From a virus, in IMG/VR virus record IMGVR_UViG_3300044675_005482, positions 49,998 through 113,997 of that record: a stretch of DNA of 64,000 nt; one strand, given 5' to 3'. A program made the translations under genes and the position numbers. This document shows, one piece after another, positions 1 to 8,977 of the stretch. Under the pieces are notes generated by a model. It saw only the letters and a list, made by a program, of their open reading frames with translations. It made no database searches and was not told where the DNA came from. Within the stretch, counting starts at the first letter, position 1, and every line of letters begins with the position of its first letter.

Positions 1-2124
1 GAATATCAAAAGGGTGGACAAGAAGCTTTTAGAGTAACATACCAAGCTAAATTTTATACCAATCAAAACTACGTAGACTATAAAATTATTAGATGGGGAT
101 CAAGCTTAACAATGTCTCCGACTGCTTTTGGTATGTACGCAAATGGCTCATTAGTTGCTAACACATATTCGGGACCATTTGTTTATAGTCCTGGAGTTAC
201 AATGCGTGTTTATTATGATGGAAGTATTCCAACAGCTTATGTTGGATTTACAGAGATTCCAGCAGCAGTACCAAATGATGCAATGCTAAATGCTGGTGCA
301 GTATCATCTGGATCTGCAGATGATGGTTATTTAACTTTATCTACTGCAGCAAATCAATATAATCCACCAACATTAACATCTGTAAGTGCATCTTCCACTG
401 GTACTTCTATTTCTGCAACATTTACAACTGGAGCTGATTATAACGGACATAATTATGTAATTAGGACTGGATCACACTTTGGAACTCTTATAAATAGTGG
501 AAGCTCATTTAGCGGTGCTTTTGCGTATGATAACCTTTCTGGAGGAACTACATATTATGTTACGCTTACACCATTTAACTCTCAATCACAAACTGGCTCA
601 TCATCTCAATTTAGTGTAACAACCTCAAGTAATCCTGGAGCATTTAGCGTTAACAGCGGAAGTAAATTTAAGCCACCAACGTCATTTGGAACTAGAACAG
701 TTACTGTTGGATGGTCAACATCACTAAATGGCCCCAATTATGAAGTTCAATTAGAAGGTAGTAGTGATGGATCTACGTGGGCAATATGTACTGGAAGATG
801 GCCAGGAAACACAGTAGATACAACATTAAGTTTAGCTGGATCTCCTTACTTTACAACAACTTCAATAACAATAACAAATGTTCAATATTTTAAATTTTAC
901 CGTGCTACTGCAAGAGCAAGAAATTCAAGTTTTGATTCTGCTTCTGCAGCATACTCAAATGGCGGAACTTCTACAAGCCTTCAATACTATCAGTTAGCTG
1001 GAGAAAATCCAGGAACTCCAGGAATTGGAACAATAACTTTAGGTAAAACTTCTGCATCAATACCATGGACATTTCCAACAAATACTGGATCCAACTTTAT
1101 TGATTGGGTACAGTTTTCGTTAGATAACTCTACATTTAATAATGATTTTACTACACCATATGCATTTACTGGTTTAACAGCAGGAACAGCATATACGTTA
1201 TATTATAGATCATTAAACTATGATGGGCTTTTTTCTTCTACTCTAACAAGCTCATTCACAACACTTGCACTTCAACCACCAAATACTCCAGCCGCACCAA
1301 CTGCTGGAACAACCAACAATACAAGTATTGCATGGAGCTGGTCTGCTCCAACAGTAGACTCAACACACTTAGCAGCTACTGGATATGAATATGCTCATAC
1401 ACAGTCTGCATCAACACCAACAAGTGGTTGGACGGCAACAACGGCTACATCTGTTACCATAACAGGGCTTTCTCAAAATACAACATATCATATGCATATT
1501 AGAGCAACAAACGCTGACGGAACTAGCGGATCAAGTAGTGCTTCTAAGACAACCACAAATGTAGTTGCAACAAGCTATACTGTTACTTATAGTGGAAATG
1601 GAAATACTGGAGGTACTGCTCCAACTGCACATTCAACTACAAGCTCATTAACAATTAAGGCCCTGCCTTCACCAGCCTTTACAAGAACAAACTGTACGCT
1701 TGGATCGGGATGGAATACGGCTGCAAATGGAAGCGGAACAAATATTGCAGCTGGAGACACATATACACCTACAGCAAATATTACTCTGTATGCAAAATGG
1801 ACTGCAAATTCTGTATCAGCAGCAGCTCCAGCAAACTTTACATTCGTTGGAAATATTAACAACAACACTCAAAAGCAGTGGAGCTGGAGTGCTCAAACAT
1901 CTGTTACAGGTGGAACGGCAAATGGCTACAGGTGGCAGCTAACAACAACAAACCCAAACGTTGCTGGATGGAACGGGGTATTTACAGAAGGTACTCAAAC
2001 GGCAACATCCCGTACTATTTCTGTTGCAAATGCTTCTTCAAACCCTAGATGGATGAGAGTATGTGTAAATATAACAGACGGCCTTGGGGCTGCAAAAAAT
2101 GGATCATTTACTCTATGGAAATAG
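1..2124 (+). CDS. tail fibre / minor tail protein, C-terminal part (5' end outside window)
   Basis: The frame is open from base 1, so the gene begins before the window and ends at TAA 2122-2124. The protein is Ser/Thr/Gly-rich with consecutive fibronectin type III-like modules (about nt 361-640, 1000-1270 and 1280-1550, each opening with a Pro-rich strand and closing in a TTY/TTT-rich strand). An InlB B-repeat-like module follows (nt 1570-1800, YTVTY start and LYAKWT end), then a last beta domain. These modules are typical of phage adhesins. It probably binds host surface glycans as part of the tail tip; receptor unknown. Confidence 0.85.
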   Translation, partial: EYQKGGQEAFRVTYQAKFYTNQNYVDYKIIRWGSSLTMSPTAFGMYANGSLVANTYSGPFVYSPGVTMRVYYDGSIPTAYVGFTEIPAAVPNDAMLNAGAVSSGSADDGYLTLSTAANQYNPPTLTSVSASSTGTSISATFTTGADYNGHNYVIRTGSHFGTLINSGSSFSGAFAYDNLSGGTTYYVTLTPFNSQSQTGSSSQFSVTTSSNPGAFSVNSGSKFKPPTSFGTRTVTVGWSTSLNGPNYEVQLEGSSDGSTWAICTGRWPGNTVDTTLSLAGSPYFTTTSITITNVQYFKFYRATARARNSSFDSASAAYSNGGTSTSLQYYQLAGENPGTPGIGTITLGKTSASIPWTFPTNTGSNFIDWVQFSLDNSTFNNDFTTPYAFTGLTAGTAYTLYYRSLNYDGLFSSTLTSSFTTLALQPPNTPAAPTAGTTNNTSIAWSWSAPTVDSTHLAATGYEYAHTQSASTPTSGWTATTATSVTITGLSQNTTYHMHIRATNADGTSGSSSASKTTTNVVATSYTVTYSGNGNTGGTAPTAHSTTSSLTIKALPSPAFTRTNCTLGSGWNTAANGSGTNIAAGDTYTPTANITLYAKWTANSVSAAAPANFTFVGNINNNTQKQWSWSAQTSVTGGTANGYRWQLTTTNPNVAGWNGVFTEGTQTATSRTISVANASSNPRWMRVCVNITDGLGAAKNGSFTLWK

Positions 2125-2156
2125 TATAATCATATGAGATATGTTATAATTACAAT

Positions 2157-2378
2157 ATGAGAGACTTTACGCATATATCTAATGAAGATAAAATAAGCAT
2201 TATAAACGGAAGAATTAGAAATTTAGAATGGAATCTTTATAATTTAGAGGCTGGACTAGTAGAAGAAAATGCTAGAGAAAATATAATATCTGAAAATGTT
2301 ACTAATATAACTAATGAAATATTAGAGACTAAAAGATGTATAGAGGCTTTAGAGGTAGAGCTAAATAGCTTAATCTAG
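2157..2378 (+). CDS. small helical protein, paralog of the next gene
   Basis: Seventy-three residues, predicted helical and coiled-coil-like. It shares the pattern KI-IIN-R/K-L-YNLE-L--ENA with the gene at 2426, so the two are tandem duplicates. It starts leaderless: TATAAT at 2145-2150 is followed by exactly 6 nt and ATG. No known family is recognised; position right after the fibre suggests a tail-associated or assembly role. Confidence 0.7.
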   Translation: MRDFTHISNEDKISIINGRIRNLEWNLYNLEAGLVEENARENIISENVTNITNEILETKRCIEALEVELNSLI

Positions 2379-2381
2379 GTA

Positions 2382-2410
2382 TTGCCTAAAATTTACTAAA
2401 ATGCTATAAT
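2382..2410 (+). promoter_or_regulatory. promoter TTGCCT-17-TATAAT
   Basis: TTGCCT at 2382-2387, a 17 bp spacer and an extended -10 (TGC TATAAT, 2405-2410). A strong AAGGAGG ribosome site lies between it and the ATG at 2426, giving a very short leader. Confidence 0.7.
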
Positions 2411-2425
2411 AAAGAAGGAGGAAAG

Positions 2426-2653
2426 ATGACAACATTAACAAAAGAAGAAAAGATTAATATAATCAATTCTCATAAAAGAAGTCTTTTGTATTCTCAATAT
2501 AATCTAGAAGTAGATCTTATACAAGAAAATGCAAAGACCACAGTAGATCCAGAAAATTTGGCTGTAATTAATAACCAGATTGCTGAATCTCAAAAGCAGA
2601 TAGATGCTCTAACTGCTGAGGCAACTAGACTTACAAACTTAACAGAAGCATAG
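2426..2653 (+). CDS. small helical protein, paralog of 2157-2378
   Basis: Seventy-five residues, coiled-coil-like, tandem duplicate of the preceding gene but driven by its own promoter and a perfect Shine-Dalgarno. Function unknown; it may form a helical bundle with its neighbours. Confidence 0.75.
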   Translation: MTTLTKEEKINIINSHKRSLLYSQYNLEVDLIQENAKTTVDPENLAVINNQIAESQKQIDALTAEATRLTNLTEA

Positions 2654-2659
2654 GATACA

Positions 2660-2857
2660 ATGACAAACAGCAATCCAGAAAAATTTGAATTAGTCATAAC
2701 TGCCTTGCAGCAAAGAATAGGTGAACTTGTCTCAAACTATGAGACTCAAATTGCTATTCTTCGTGCAGACCTTACTCAATTAGTAAAAGAAAAGGAATCA
2801 AAAGATGGGGCTATTCAAGAGTACTCAGACTCCCTTAATAATCTCACAGCCAACTAA
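2660..2857 (+). CDS. small coiled-coil protein
   Basis: Sixty-five residues, heptad-like and Leu/Gln/Glu-rich, starting 6 nt after the preceding stop. Its 3' end overlaps the next gene by 53 nt. Probably a tail accessory protein; family not recognised. Confidence 0.65.
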   Translation: MTNSNPEKFELVITALQQRIGELVSNYETQIAILRADLTQLVKEKESKDGAIQEYSDSLNNLTAN

Positions 2858-3203
2858 TTTCCCATCTGGCATAGCAGTTAAAACAGACAAGAATACATAT
2901 TGGATTAAAGATTCTAAAAGGTATAAGTTAATATCTGACCGTGCTGCAAACTCATGGTCATTTACAACTGTTAATGCCACAGAAGAAGCTTTATCTAGCA
3001 CAAAGCTTGTTGGCAAGCTAGGATTTAGAGATGGAACCTTGATAAAAAACATCTCAGATGGTAAAATGTATTTAGTATCACAGAATAAACTAAGACACAT
3101 TTCTGACCCAGATCTATTTTTAAAATATGGTTTAGACAGATCAAAGGTTATAGAAGTATCTGATGCAGAAATTAAGTCACATGATTTAGGAGAAAATTTA
3201 TAA
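2805..3203 (+). CDS. tail-associated hypothetical protein
   Basis: 132 residues. Start chosen at ATG 2805 with AAAGGA just upstream, despite the long overlap with the previous gene. The Tyr/Lys-rich strands repeat as (D)G-xx-Y-x-V/I units (YWIKDSKRYKLISD, KMYLVSQNKLRHISD), as in small beta repeats of phage or cell-wall proteins. The stop overlaps the next ATG (TAATG), so translation is coupled. Confidence 0.7.
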   Translation: MGLFKSTQTPLIISQPTNFPSGIAVKTDKNTYWIKDSKRYKLISDRAANSWSFTTVNATEEALSSTKLVGKLGFRDGTLIKNISDGKMYLVSQNKLRHISDPDLFLKYGLDRSKVIEVSDAEIKSHDLGENL

Positions 3204-3625
3204 TGGCATTTAATGATGGAGAGCCTTTAGACGCTGCAAAGCTTGGGGCATTAGAGCTACAGATTAATAATCTAAGCGCTAATATACCAAAGATTGGTGC
3301 ATCTACTACAAATGTTACTGTAAATAATCAGACAGTCCAGCAAGCAAATATTCCACAAATAGTAGGAAATGCATTTGGAGAACCATGGGCATTAAAATTA
3401 GGACACAATACTAAAGACTTTCAGTTTCCAGGAACTGGATTAAATAGCATTCCTAAGGCAGTGATTCTTACTACAAGACACGGTGGGTCTAAGAATGTTT
3501 GGACTCCAGCGGTAGGTACAAAAACTGGAAGCATAACACAATCTGGTTTTACGGCACACGTATTCTTGCCAAGTGGTTGTACTCCACACAATATCTATAT
3601 CAGCTATATGGCAATCTGCTACTAG
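3203..3625 (+). CDS. probable virion surface / tail protein
   Basis: 140 residues. A short helical N-terminus (about residues 1-45) is followed by a beta-rich domain ending in TPHNIYISYMAICY, a pattern seen at the C-termini of phage tip or decoration proteins. Coupled by TAATG to the gene before it, and last in the tail operon before a terminator. Confidence 0.7.
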   Translation: MAFNDGEPLDAAKLGALELQINNLSANIPKIGASTTNVTVNNQTVQQANIPQIVGNAFGEPWALKLGHNTKDFQFPGTGLNSIPKAVILTTRHGGSKNVWTPAVGTKTGSITQSGFTAHVFLPSGCTPHNIYISYMAICY

Positions 3626-3645
3626 TTGACAACACAAGTTAATAT

Positions 3646-3692
3646 GTTACACTTACGGTGTAACATCAAAGTCACGCACCCGTGACTTTTTT
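3646..3692 (+). terminator. double-hairpin intrinsic terminator
   Basis: First hairpin GTTACAC/GTGTAAC (3646-3664), second GTCACG/CGTGAC (3671-3686) running straight into six T residues. It closes the tail operon before the replication block. Confidence 0.85.
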
Positions 3693-3708
3693 CGTATAAA
3701 GGCGAACA

Positions 3709-4509
3709 ATGAGCAACGATTTAAAGTGGATGCTTTCATCCGACCAGCAGTTTCCGTATCAAGACGACAAGATGATTGCCCTATGGTTTAAGGTAATGAA
3801 ATGGTTCAAGCCAGACGTTGTAGACTATCTTGGCGATACAGATGACCAAGCTTGCTACAGCAAGTATACAGAAGGAAGATCGGCTGAGTTTTTAAACTAT
3901 CACAAGACAGAAAGCGGAGACCTCATTGTTCCAATGATGCGTCACGAAGCAAAGGGTGCAAGAGATTTCTATGCAAAGACAAGAGACATGCTTCCAGATG
4001 CTCAATTATTTTCTGCTTTAGGTAATCACGACATTAGAGTATTTAATTATGTAGATGCAAAGCTTCCAGAGTATATTAGCGAAGTAACTCCAGAATCTTT
4101 GTGGAGCCTTGACTCTTTAGGATACGAATACATTTATTACAATGAACTTCCTAAGCGCCGCTTTGGAGACATACATGTACACCATGGACTTTCTGTTTCA
4201 GCAACTGGTGCTGTTAGAAAAGACATGGAAGATTTACAGGTTTCATTAATTCGTGGCCACTCACACAGAATTGCTTCGCATATGGTAACATATGAACTTA
4301 GAAATAATGGAGAGGGAGAAACTCTGCGTGGCTATGAAATTGGACATATGTGTGATGAAAAGAGTGATGGCATGAAGTATAGCCAGCATCATGACTGGCA
4401 AAAGGGGTTTGCAGTTGCACATATTGTAAACGACTATCCACACATTCAAATGATTCACGTATCCCCAGACTACTCATGCGTAGTGGATGGAAAGGTGTTT
4501 ACTTTATAA
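3709..4509 (+). CDS. calcineurin-like metallophosphoesterase
   Basis: 266 residues with the ordered signature of the family: SSDQQFP at the start, YLGDTDD (GD motif), ALGNHD (GNHD), HVHHGLS and RGHSHR (GHxH). All expected di-metal ligands are present. Such phage enzymes may act in DNA repair, as nucleotidases or as phosphatases; the substrate is not inferable. First gene of the replication block. Confidence 0.9.
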   Translation: MSNDLKWMLSSDQQFPYQDDKMIALWFKVMKWFKPDVVDYLGDTDDQACYSKYTEGRSAEFLNYHKTESGDLIVPMMRHEAKGARDFYAKTRDMLPDAQLFSALGNHDIRVFNYVDAKLPEYISEVTPESLWSLDSLGYEYIYYNELPKRRFGDIHVHHGLSVSATGAVRKDMEDLQVSLIRGHSHRIASHMVTYELRNNGEGETLRGYEIGHMCDEKSDGMKYSQHHDWQKGFAVAHIVNDYPHIQMIHVSPDYSCVVDGKVFTL

Positions 4510-4694
4510 TGTGGTGCCAAAAATGTAATGGCAGGGTTTTTGTAGATAGAGTATTTTCACAAAAATTACATATGGAGCTATTCTGCATAATGTGTGGAAA
4601 GCGTTGGATGATTAATAAGGAAACGAGTGCTTTCGGTAAATGGCTAGATCAAAAAGAAACGGCAAATCAAAAAGCTTACGGTATTTCTTCCTAA
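4509..4694 (+). CDS. small zinc-ribbon protein
   Basis: Sixty-one residues. Start at ATG 4509, which overlaps the preceding stop (TAATG). CQKC and CIMC pairs form a four-cysteine zinc ribbon. Function unknown, possibly nucleic-acid binding. Confidence 0.7.
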   Translation: MWCQKCNGRVFVDRVFSQKLHMELFCIMCGKRWMINKETSAFGKWLDQKETANQKAYGISS

Positions 4695-5119
4695 ACGATA
4701 AGATACATAAGGTATTAAAGCTTTCAAGGTCTAAAGACGAATTGGTTGCTTGGTGCTATCCAGACAAAAAAAGATATATGTACTCCTATTCTCAAGTTAA
4801 AAAGCATATGGAGAATGCATACGATCTAACTGAAGTTGGATCAATGCTGGGCAAGCACAGAGTAACCATACTTGATTATATACTTGAAGGAAAGATCGTT
4901 GCCCCACAGAAAGTTTATCCAATAGGCAATCCAGAAAGCACATGGTCAAAGTATATGTTTAATCAAAAAGACATATACGGATTACATGAGTTTATTTTAG
5001 ATTCAGGGCATGCTTCAAACATGCCTTCTAAAATAGAATTAACAGCGCTTCTCAAACACAACATTATATTGTATACTAAGACCGAATCGGGATTCGTACC
5101 AGTATGGAAGGCGGAGTAG
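4640..5119 (+). CDS. putative MerR/excisionase-like DNA-binding protein
   Basis: 159 residues. The centre (YDLTEVGSMLGKHRVTILDYILEGKIVAPQK) looks like a winged helix-turn-helix of the MerR/Xis kind: helix, recognition helix, then a wing with K-x-Y-P-I-G. The C-terminus is unassigned. The start overlaps the zinc-ribbon gene by 55 nt and has only a weak ribosome site, so the exact start is uncertain. Confidence 0.65.
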   Translation: MARSKRNGKSKSLRYFFLNDKIHKVLKLSRSKDELVAWCYPDKKRYMYSYSQVKKHMENAYDLTEVGSMLGKHRVTILDYILEGKIVAPQKVYPIGNPESTWSKYMFNQKDIYGLHEFILDSGHASNMPSKIELTALLKHNIILYTKTESGFVPVWKAE

Positions 5120-5232
5120 TGGAAAAGGGAAGAACTGTTAACTGTGAGCTTTGTGGAAGAGACATAGAAGTTCGTTGGGGAATATTTGCTAACGAAACAT
5201 TATCAAGACATAAGAAGGCGGAACATAAATGA
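5119..5232 (+). CDS. 37-residue C2H2-like zinc finger protein
   Basis: GTG start overlapping the previous stop; it ends in ATGA with the next gene. C-x2-C-x18-H-x4-H spacing (CELC ... HKKAEH) gives a minimal zinc finger, probably DNA- or RNA-binding. Both-sided coupling supports it as a real gene. Confidence 0.65.
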   Translation: MEKGRTVNCELCGRDIEVRWGIFANETLSRHKKAEHK

Positions 5233-5432
5233 CAACGAAGGTAAAAGTAGACCTGTCTTTTACAAGAAATCTTGGGAACTATGAAAGCATTAAAATTGGA
5301 ATAGGTATTGAAGATGATGTACGACAAGGTGAGAATGTTGATGCTGCAACAGAACGTGTATACAAATTTGTTGAAGATAAGCTAATCCAAAAAACTCGTG
5401 AGGTAGAAGAGGAGCTTAAGGGTGGCAAATGA
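5229..5432 (+). CDS. small hypothetical protein
   Basis: Sixty-seven residues. An N-terminal beta strand (TTKVKVDLSFT) and a C-terminal acidic/basic helix rich in E and K. Lies in the replication operon, coupled on both sides. Family not recognised. Confidence 0.7.
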   Translation: MTTKVKVDLSFTRNLGNYESIKIGIGIEDDVRQGENVDAATERVYKFVEDKLIQKTREVEEELKGGK

Positions 5433-5745
5433 TAGATCTCCATATATCTTAATGTCAATGTATCAGGCACTATATAAAGAAAGATATGGCACTGAGCCAC
5501 GAATGAATAAGTTTCGTGAGAAGTGGGCTATGCAAGATGTTATTGATAGTGTAGGATTAGATCGTGCAAAAGAGATACTGTCGTACTACTTTACACTGCC
5601 AAAGGGTGGCCACCCACTCCAATTCTTTCTGTATAACTTTGATAGAATAGATGCAGCTATTTCAGAGGCTGAAAAAGATAAAGAACGTCGTCGTTTGTTA
5701 TTAGAGGAAACGAAAAATTTAGTTGAAAGAGGCGGCATAGAGTGA
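5422..5745 (+). CDS. hypothetical protein upstream of helicase (possible helicase loader)
   Basis: 107 residues, GTG start with AGGAG 8 nt upstream. All-helical (YQALYKERYGTEPRMNKFREKWAMQDVIDSVG) with a long charged C-terminal helix. Directly precedes and overlaps the DnaB-type helicase gene, where phages often encode loaders; the loader role is inference from position only. Confidence 0.65.
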   Translation: MANDRSPYILMSMYQALYKERYGTEPRMNKFREKWAMQDVIDSVGLDRAKEILSYYFTLPKGGHPLQFFLYNFDRIDAAISEAEKDKERRRLLLEETKNLVERGGIE

Positions 5746-6989
5746 ATACAGAAGCAACATTAATTTCTGCTGTATGTAAGAATAAAGATATTAGCACATT
5801 GCTGGCAGATAACGTAGACGAACTCTTTACATCGCATAGAGACATCTGGGAAGGTTTAAAATCTTATTACTATAAGTTTAAAGCTGTACCAGAAGCTGGT
5901 GTGCTGCTTGAAAAGTTTAAAGATTTTGAGATTGACCCAAACGCAAAAGCTGAGACTGGATACTATTTAGACAAACTAAAGAACGAGTATCTAACTAATA
6001 GGCTAAAGAATATTATTCTTAAGAGCGGCTCAATGCTTAAAGAAGATGCAGCATCTAGAGTTCTTGAGCAAATGCAAGTTCAGTTATCTTCTCTTAGCAA
6101 ATTTACTAGCAATGTTAGAGATTTAGATGTTACTGATATTGAAAATGCTACAAAGCACTTTGAGGCGGTAAAGCTTAGGTCTGCTGAAATGGGTGGATCT
6201 CCAGGAATTAAAACTGGGTTTGAAGCTATTGATTTAGCATACCCAACTGGTATGGCTCCTGGACACCTTATAGTTGCTATTGGTTGGCCAGGCCGTGGTA
6301 AGACATGGTTTACATCCTACCTCGCATGCAAGGCTTGGGAACAGGGATTCAAGCCAATGATTGTTTCACTTGAAATGTCACCAGAAAATATGCGTGACCG
6401 TATATTTACAATGTTAGGCTCTGGACTATTTCGTGCAAGTGATTTGTCAAAGGGTGACATTAACATTGACGATTTCCGTTCTTGGGGTAAAAAAAGATTT
6501 GATGAAAAGAATGGATTCGTTCTTGTATCAAATGAGGGAATGGCAGAAGTTACTCCTGCAACTATTCAGGGTAAGATTGATCAGCACAAACCAGACTTAG
6601 TTATTTTAGATTATCATCAGCTGTTTTCAGATAATAAAAAATCTATGGGTGCTACAGAGCGTAACATGAATATCTCTCGTGAGTTTAAAATGTTAGCAAT
6701 GAGCAATAACATTCCTATTATTGATATTACTGCAGCAACTATGGACGATGTATCAGATCAGGATAATCCTCCGATGCTATCTCAGGTTGCTTGGTCTAAG
6801 GCTATTGAATACGATGCTGATATGGCTATTGCAATTCATAAATATACTGGAACAAATATGGTTGAGGTGGTTTCAAGAAAGAATCGTCACGGCCAAGAGT
6901 TTGGCATGTATCTAGATTGGGATATCAACCGTGGTATTGTCAAAGAGATTTACGAAAATCCTTTTGCGAATGACGCACAAAAGAATTAA
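5742..6989 (+). CDS. DnaB-like replicative DNA helicase
   Basis: 415 residues, GTG start overlapping the previous gene. A helical N-terminal domain (residues 1-140) precedes the RecA-fold core: Walker A GWPGRGKTW, Walker B LVILDYHQLF, and a C-terminal SRKNRHG segment with the arginine-finger region of F4 helicases. It unwinds the fork together with the primase (7197) and DnaE-type polymerase (9184). Confidence 0.92.
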   Translation: MNTEATLISAVCKNKDISTLLADNVDELFTSHRDIWEGLKSYYYKFKAVPEAGVLLEKFKDFEIDPNAKAETGYYLDKLKNEYLTNRLKNIILKSGSMLKEDAASRVLEQMQVQLSSLSKFTSNVRDLDVTDIENATKHFEAVKLRSAEMGGSPGIKTGFEAIDLAYPTGMAPGHLIVAIGWPGRGKTWFTSYLACKAWEQGFKPMIVSLEMSPENMRDRIFTMLGSGLFRASDLSKGDINIDDFRSWGKKRFDEKNGFVLVSNEGMAEVTPATIQGKIDQHKPDLVILDYHQLFSDNKKSMGATERNMNISREFKMLAMSNNIPIIDITAATMDDVSDQDNPPMLSQVAWSKAIEYDADMAIAIHKYTGTNMVEVVSRKNRHGQEFGMYLDWDINRGIVKEIYENPFANDAQKN

Positions 6990-7272
6990 AAGATTTCAGG
7001 TTGATGTCGAGTTTGGTGATAATGCACAGATTATAAGCTTAAGGCCTCAGTACGAAAATTTGTTAGTGCACGACATGAGGTCAAAGGGATACGTTAGGGT
7101 ACTTGACATAGACCCAGCGTTTTCGGTAGAATTTACAGGTGAAACATGGAAGTTCTTAATGACTCTTCATGGCGTATACGTAGGAAAGAAGAAGGCATGG
7201 CAATCGGAGGGTATAATACAAAGCAAGTTGATACCACGCAATATTCCCCAGCACACATTAAGTCAATATTAA
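6970..7272 (+). CDS. hypothetical protein between helicase and primase
   Basis: 100 residues from ATG 6970; an upstream in-frame ATG at 6931 lies deep in the helicase gene and is less likely. Beta-rich, possibly a small nucleic-acid-binding fold. The 3' end overlaps the primase gene. Function unknown. Confidence 0.6.
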   Translation: MTHKRIKRFQVDVEFGDNAQIISLRPQYENLLVHDMRSKGYVRVLDIDPAFSVEFTGETWKFLMTLHGVYVGKKKAWQSEGIIQSKLIPRNIPQHTLSQY

Positions 7273-8195
7273 AATCAATTGGCTTAGAGATAGTTGGAGA
7301 AACCAACAACGATTTCCTATGCTACTGCCCATTTCATTCAAATAGACATACATCAAGCTTTAGCGTAAGTCGTGAGAAAGGCGCTTTTATTTGTTTTAAT
7401 CCAGCATGTGGAGAAGCTGGAACCTTATTAGATTTAGTTAAAAGAACAATGCAGAAGAATGATTTTGAGTCTATGAGGTTTATATCCTCAAAAGAAACAG
7501 AGGCATTAGAAAACTTTGATGAGCTACTTAATGATGCAGTATCAGACAAGCCTGTATTTGAAGAGTTTCCTTATGAAACCTTAGTTAAATTAAATGATGA
7601 TTTGGTTACTGAATGGAAAGCCCAAAGGTACTTTGAGTCCAGAGGAATTACTATGGAGTCTGGAAAGTATTTTAATTTAGGGTATTCAAAAAATATGGAC
7701 ATGGTTACAGTGCCAGTTCACAGTCCAGACGGAATGCCAATTGGTATTGTAGGAAGATCAATAGAAGGAAAGTCATTTAAAAACAGCACAAACTTACCTA
7801 AAAGCAAAACTCTTTTTAATATTCACCGTGCTAAAAAGATTGGCGGAAATGTAATAGTTGTGGAGTCTAGCTTTGATGCAATCCGTGTGCATCAGGCTGG
7901 CTTCCCAAACGTTGTTGCTACCCTTGGTGGCTTTTTGTCAACAGAGCAACAGCATTTACTAAACAGATATTTTAATAAGATATTAATAATGACAGACTCA
8001 GATTTAGCTGGCAGGCAATTAGGCTTAAGCATAGCTAATAAATTAAAGATGAAAGACCTCTTGTGGGCTTCTTACGAATATGGTAAGATATATCCACATG
8101 ATGCAAAAGATGTGGGCGATATGACTGATGAAGAGATTAAAGCCTGTATTAAAAACGCTGTATCCGATATAGAATACAGATCCTGGAACTCGTGA
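7197..8195 (+). CDS. DnaG-type DNA primase
   Basis: 332 residues. Start chosen at ATG 7197 with AAGAAGG just upstream rather than 7146. Zinc-binding CHC2-like module (CYCPFH ... CFNPACG), then a Toprim domain with VVVESSFDAI (catalytic Glu) and ILIMTDSDLAG (DxD). Makes primers for the DnaE-type polymerase; shorter than host DnaG (about 600 aa), without an obvious helicase-binding domain. Confidence 0.9.
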   Translation: MAIGGYNTKQVDTTQYSPAHIKSILKSIGLEIVGETNNDFLCYCPFHSNRHTSSFSVSREKGAFICFNPACGEAGTLLDLVKRTMQKNDFESMRFISSKETEALENFDELLNDAVSDKPVFEEFPYETLVKLNDDLVTEWKAQRYFESRGITMESGKYFNLGYSKNMDMVTVPVHSPDGMPIGIVGRSIEGKSFKNSTNLPKSKTLFNIHRAKKIGGNVIVVESSFDAIRVHQAGFPNVVATLGGFLSTEQQHLLNRYFNKILIMTDSDLAGRQLGLSIANKLKMKDLLWASYEYGKIYPHDAKDVGDMTDEEIKACIKNAVSDIEYRSWNS

Positions 8196-8201
8196 TATAA
8201 T
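8196..8201 (+). promoter_or_regulatory. -10 box TATAAT for the SSB gene
   Basis: TATAAT at 8196-8201 spans the primase stop region; the -35 is weak. A leader of about 40 nt with AAGGAGA precedes the ATG at 8248. Confidence 0.6.
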
Positions 8202-8247
8202 ACAAATACAGATGGATTTACACCATCAATTACACAAGGAGATATAA

Positions 8248-8919
8248 ATGAGTATAGTAAAAGGTCTAAAAGACTTAAACAAGGCACTAGATAAGCCAAC
8301 ATACAGTGGCGGAGATGAAAACAAAGGTCGCTGGCTAAAGATTGAAGATGGCGAAAGCGTAAAGATCCGTTTCTTGCAGGAACTAGATCCAGATTCACCA
8401 ACATATAATGACAAGCTTGGTTGCGGATTTATCGCATTAGAGCACACAAACCCAAAGGATTACCGTCGTAAGGCTCTAGACACAATGGAGACCGAAGGCC
8501 GTGACTGGGCAAACGAACAGCATCGTAAGGATCCAAAGGCTGGCTGGAAGGCAAAGACACGCCTTTACATCAACGTATTAGTAGATGACGGCAAGGAAGA
8601 ACCATACGTTGCAATCCTTTCACAAGGCACAAGTGGAAAAACAATCACACCTACTCTTATTGAGTATGCTGGCGAAATTGGAAGCATTACTAATCTGATG
8701 TGGCGCATTAAGCGTAATGGGCTTAAGACAGATACAAGTTACACAATCATTCCACTCGCAAAGGATGAGACCCCATTTGATTTCTCAGGTCTAGAATTGT
8801 TTGATCTTGAGAAGACAGCAGTCAGACACGTTCCATATGCAGAGCAGGAAGCTTTTTATATGGGCGAAGGCGGAAGCGCAGAAGAGTCTTCTTCTACAAG
8901 CAGCAGCCTAGACTGGTAA
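8248..8919 (+). CDS. single-stranded DNA-binding protein (gp32-like)
   Basis: 223 residues. A basic N-terminal segment, an OB-like core (WLKIEDGESVKIRFLQEL ... GWKAKTRLYINVLVDDG) and a Ser/Glu-rich acidic tail ending DW, the usual partner-recruiting tail of phage SSBs. G/C-rich third positions and a strong ribosome site fit high expression. Own promoter and own terminator. Confidence 0.85.
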   Translation: MSIVKGLKDLNKALDKPTYSGGDENKGRWLKIEDGESVKIRFLQELDPDSPTYNDKLGCGFIALEHTNPKDYRRKALDTMETEGRDWANEQHRKDPKAGWKAKTRLYINVLVDDGKEEPYVAILSQGTSGKTITPTLIEYAGEIGSITNLMWRIKRNGLKTDTSYTIIPLAKDETPFDFSGLELFDLEKTAVRHVPYAEQEAFYMGEGGSAEESSSTSSSLDW

Positions 8920-8927
8920 CATTAAAT

Positions 8928-8957
8928 AATAGGGCCAGTCTATTGACTGGCCCTATT
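8928..8957 (+). terminator. 13-bp hairpin terminator overlapping the next promoter
   Basis: Perfect inverted repeat of 13 bp (AATAGGGCCAGTC, loop TATT). Its right arm contains the -35 box of the following leaderless promoter, so the same bases end one transcript and start the next. Confidence 0.8.
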
Positions 8958-8971
8958 GTATTTAGTAGAAT
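8943..8971 (+). promoter_or_regulatory. leaderless promoter TTGACT-17-TAGAAT
   Basis: TTGACT (8943-8948), 17 bp, TAGAAT (8966-8971), 6 nt, ATG 8978. Drives a small gene plus the DNA polymerase operon. Confidence 0.85.
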
Positions 8972-8977
8972 AGCAAC

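Noticed and set aside
1587-1942. ORFs in other frames of the tail fibre gene
   Set aside because: Repetitive codons of the fibre create them; no signals for translation.
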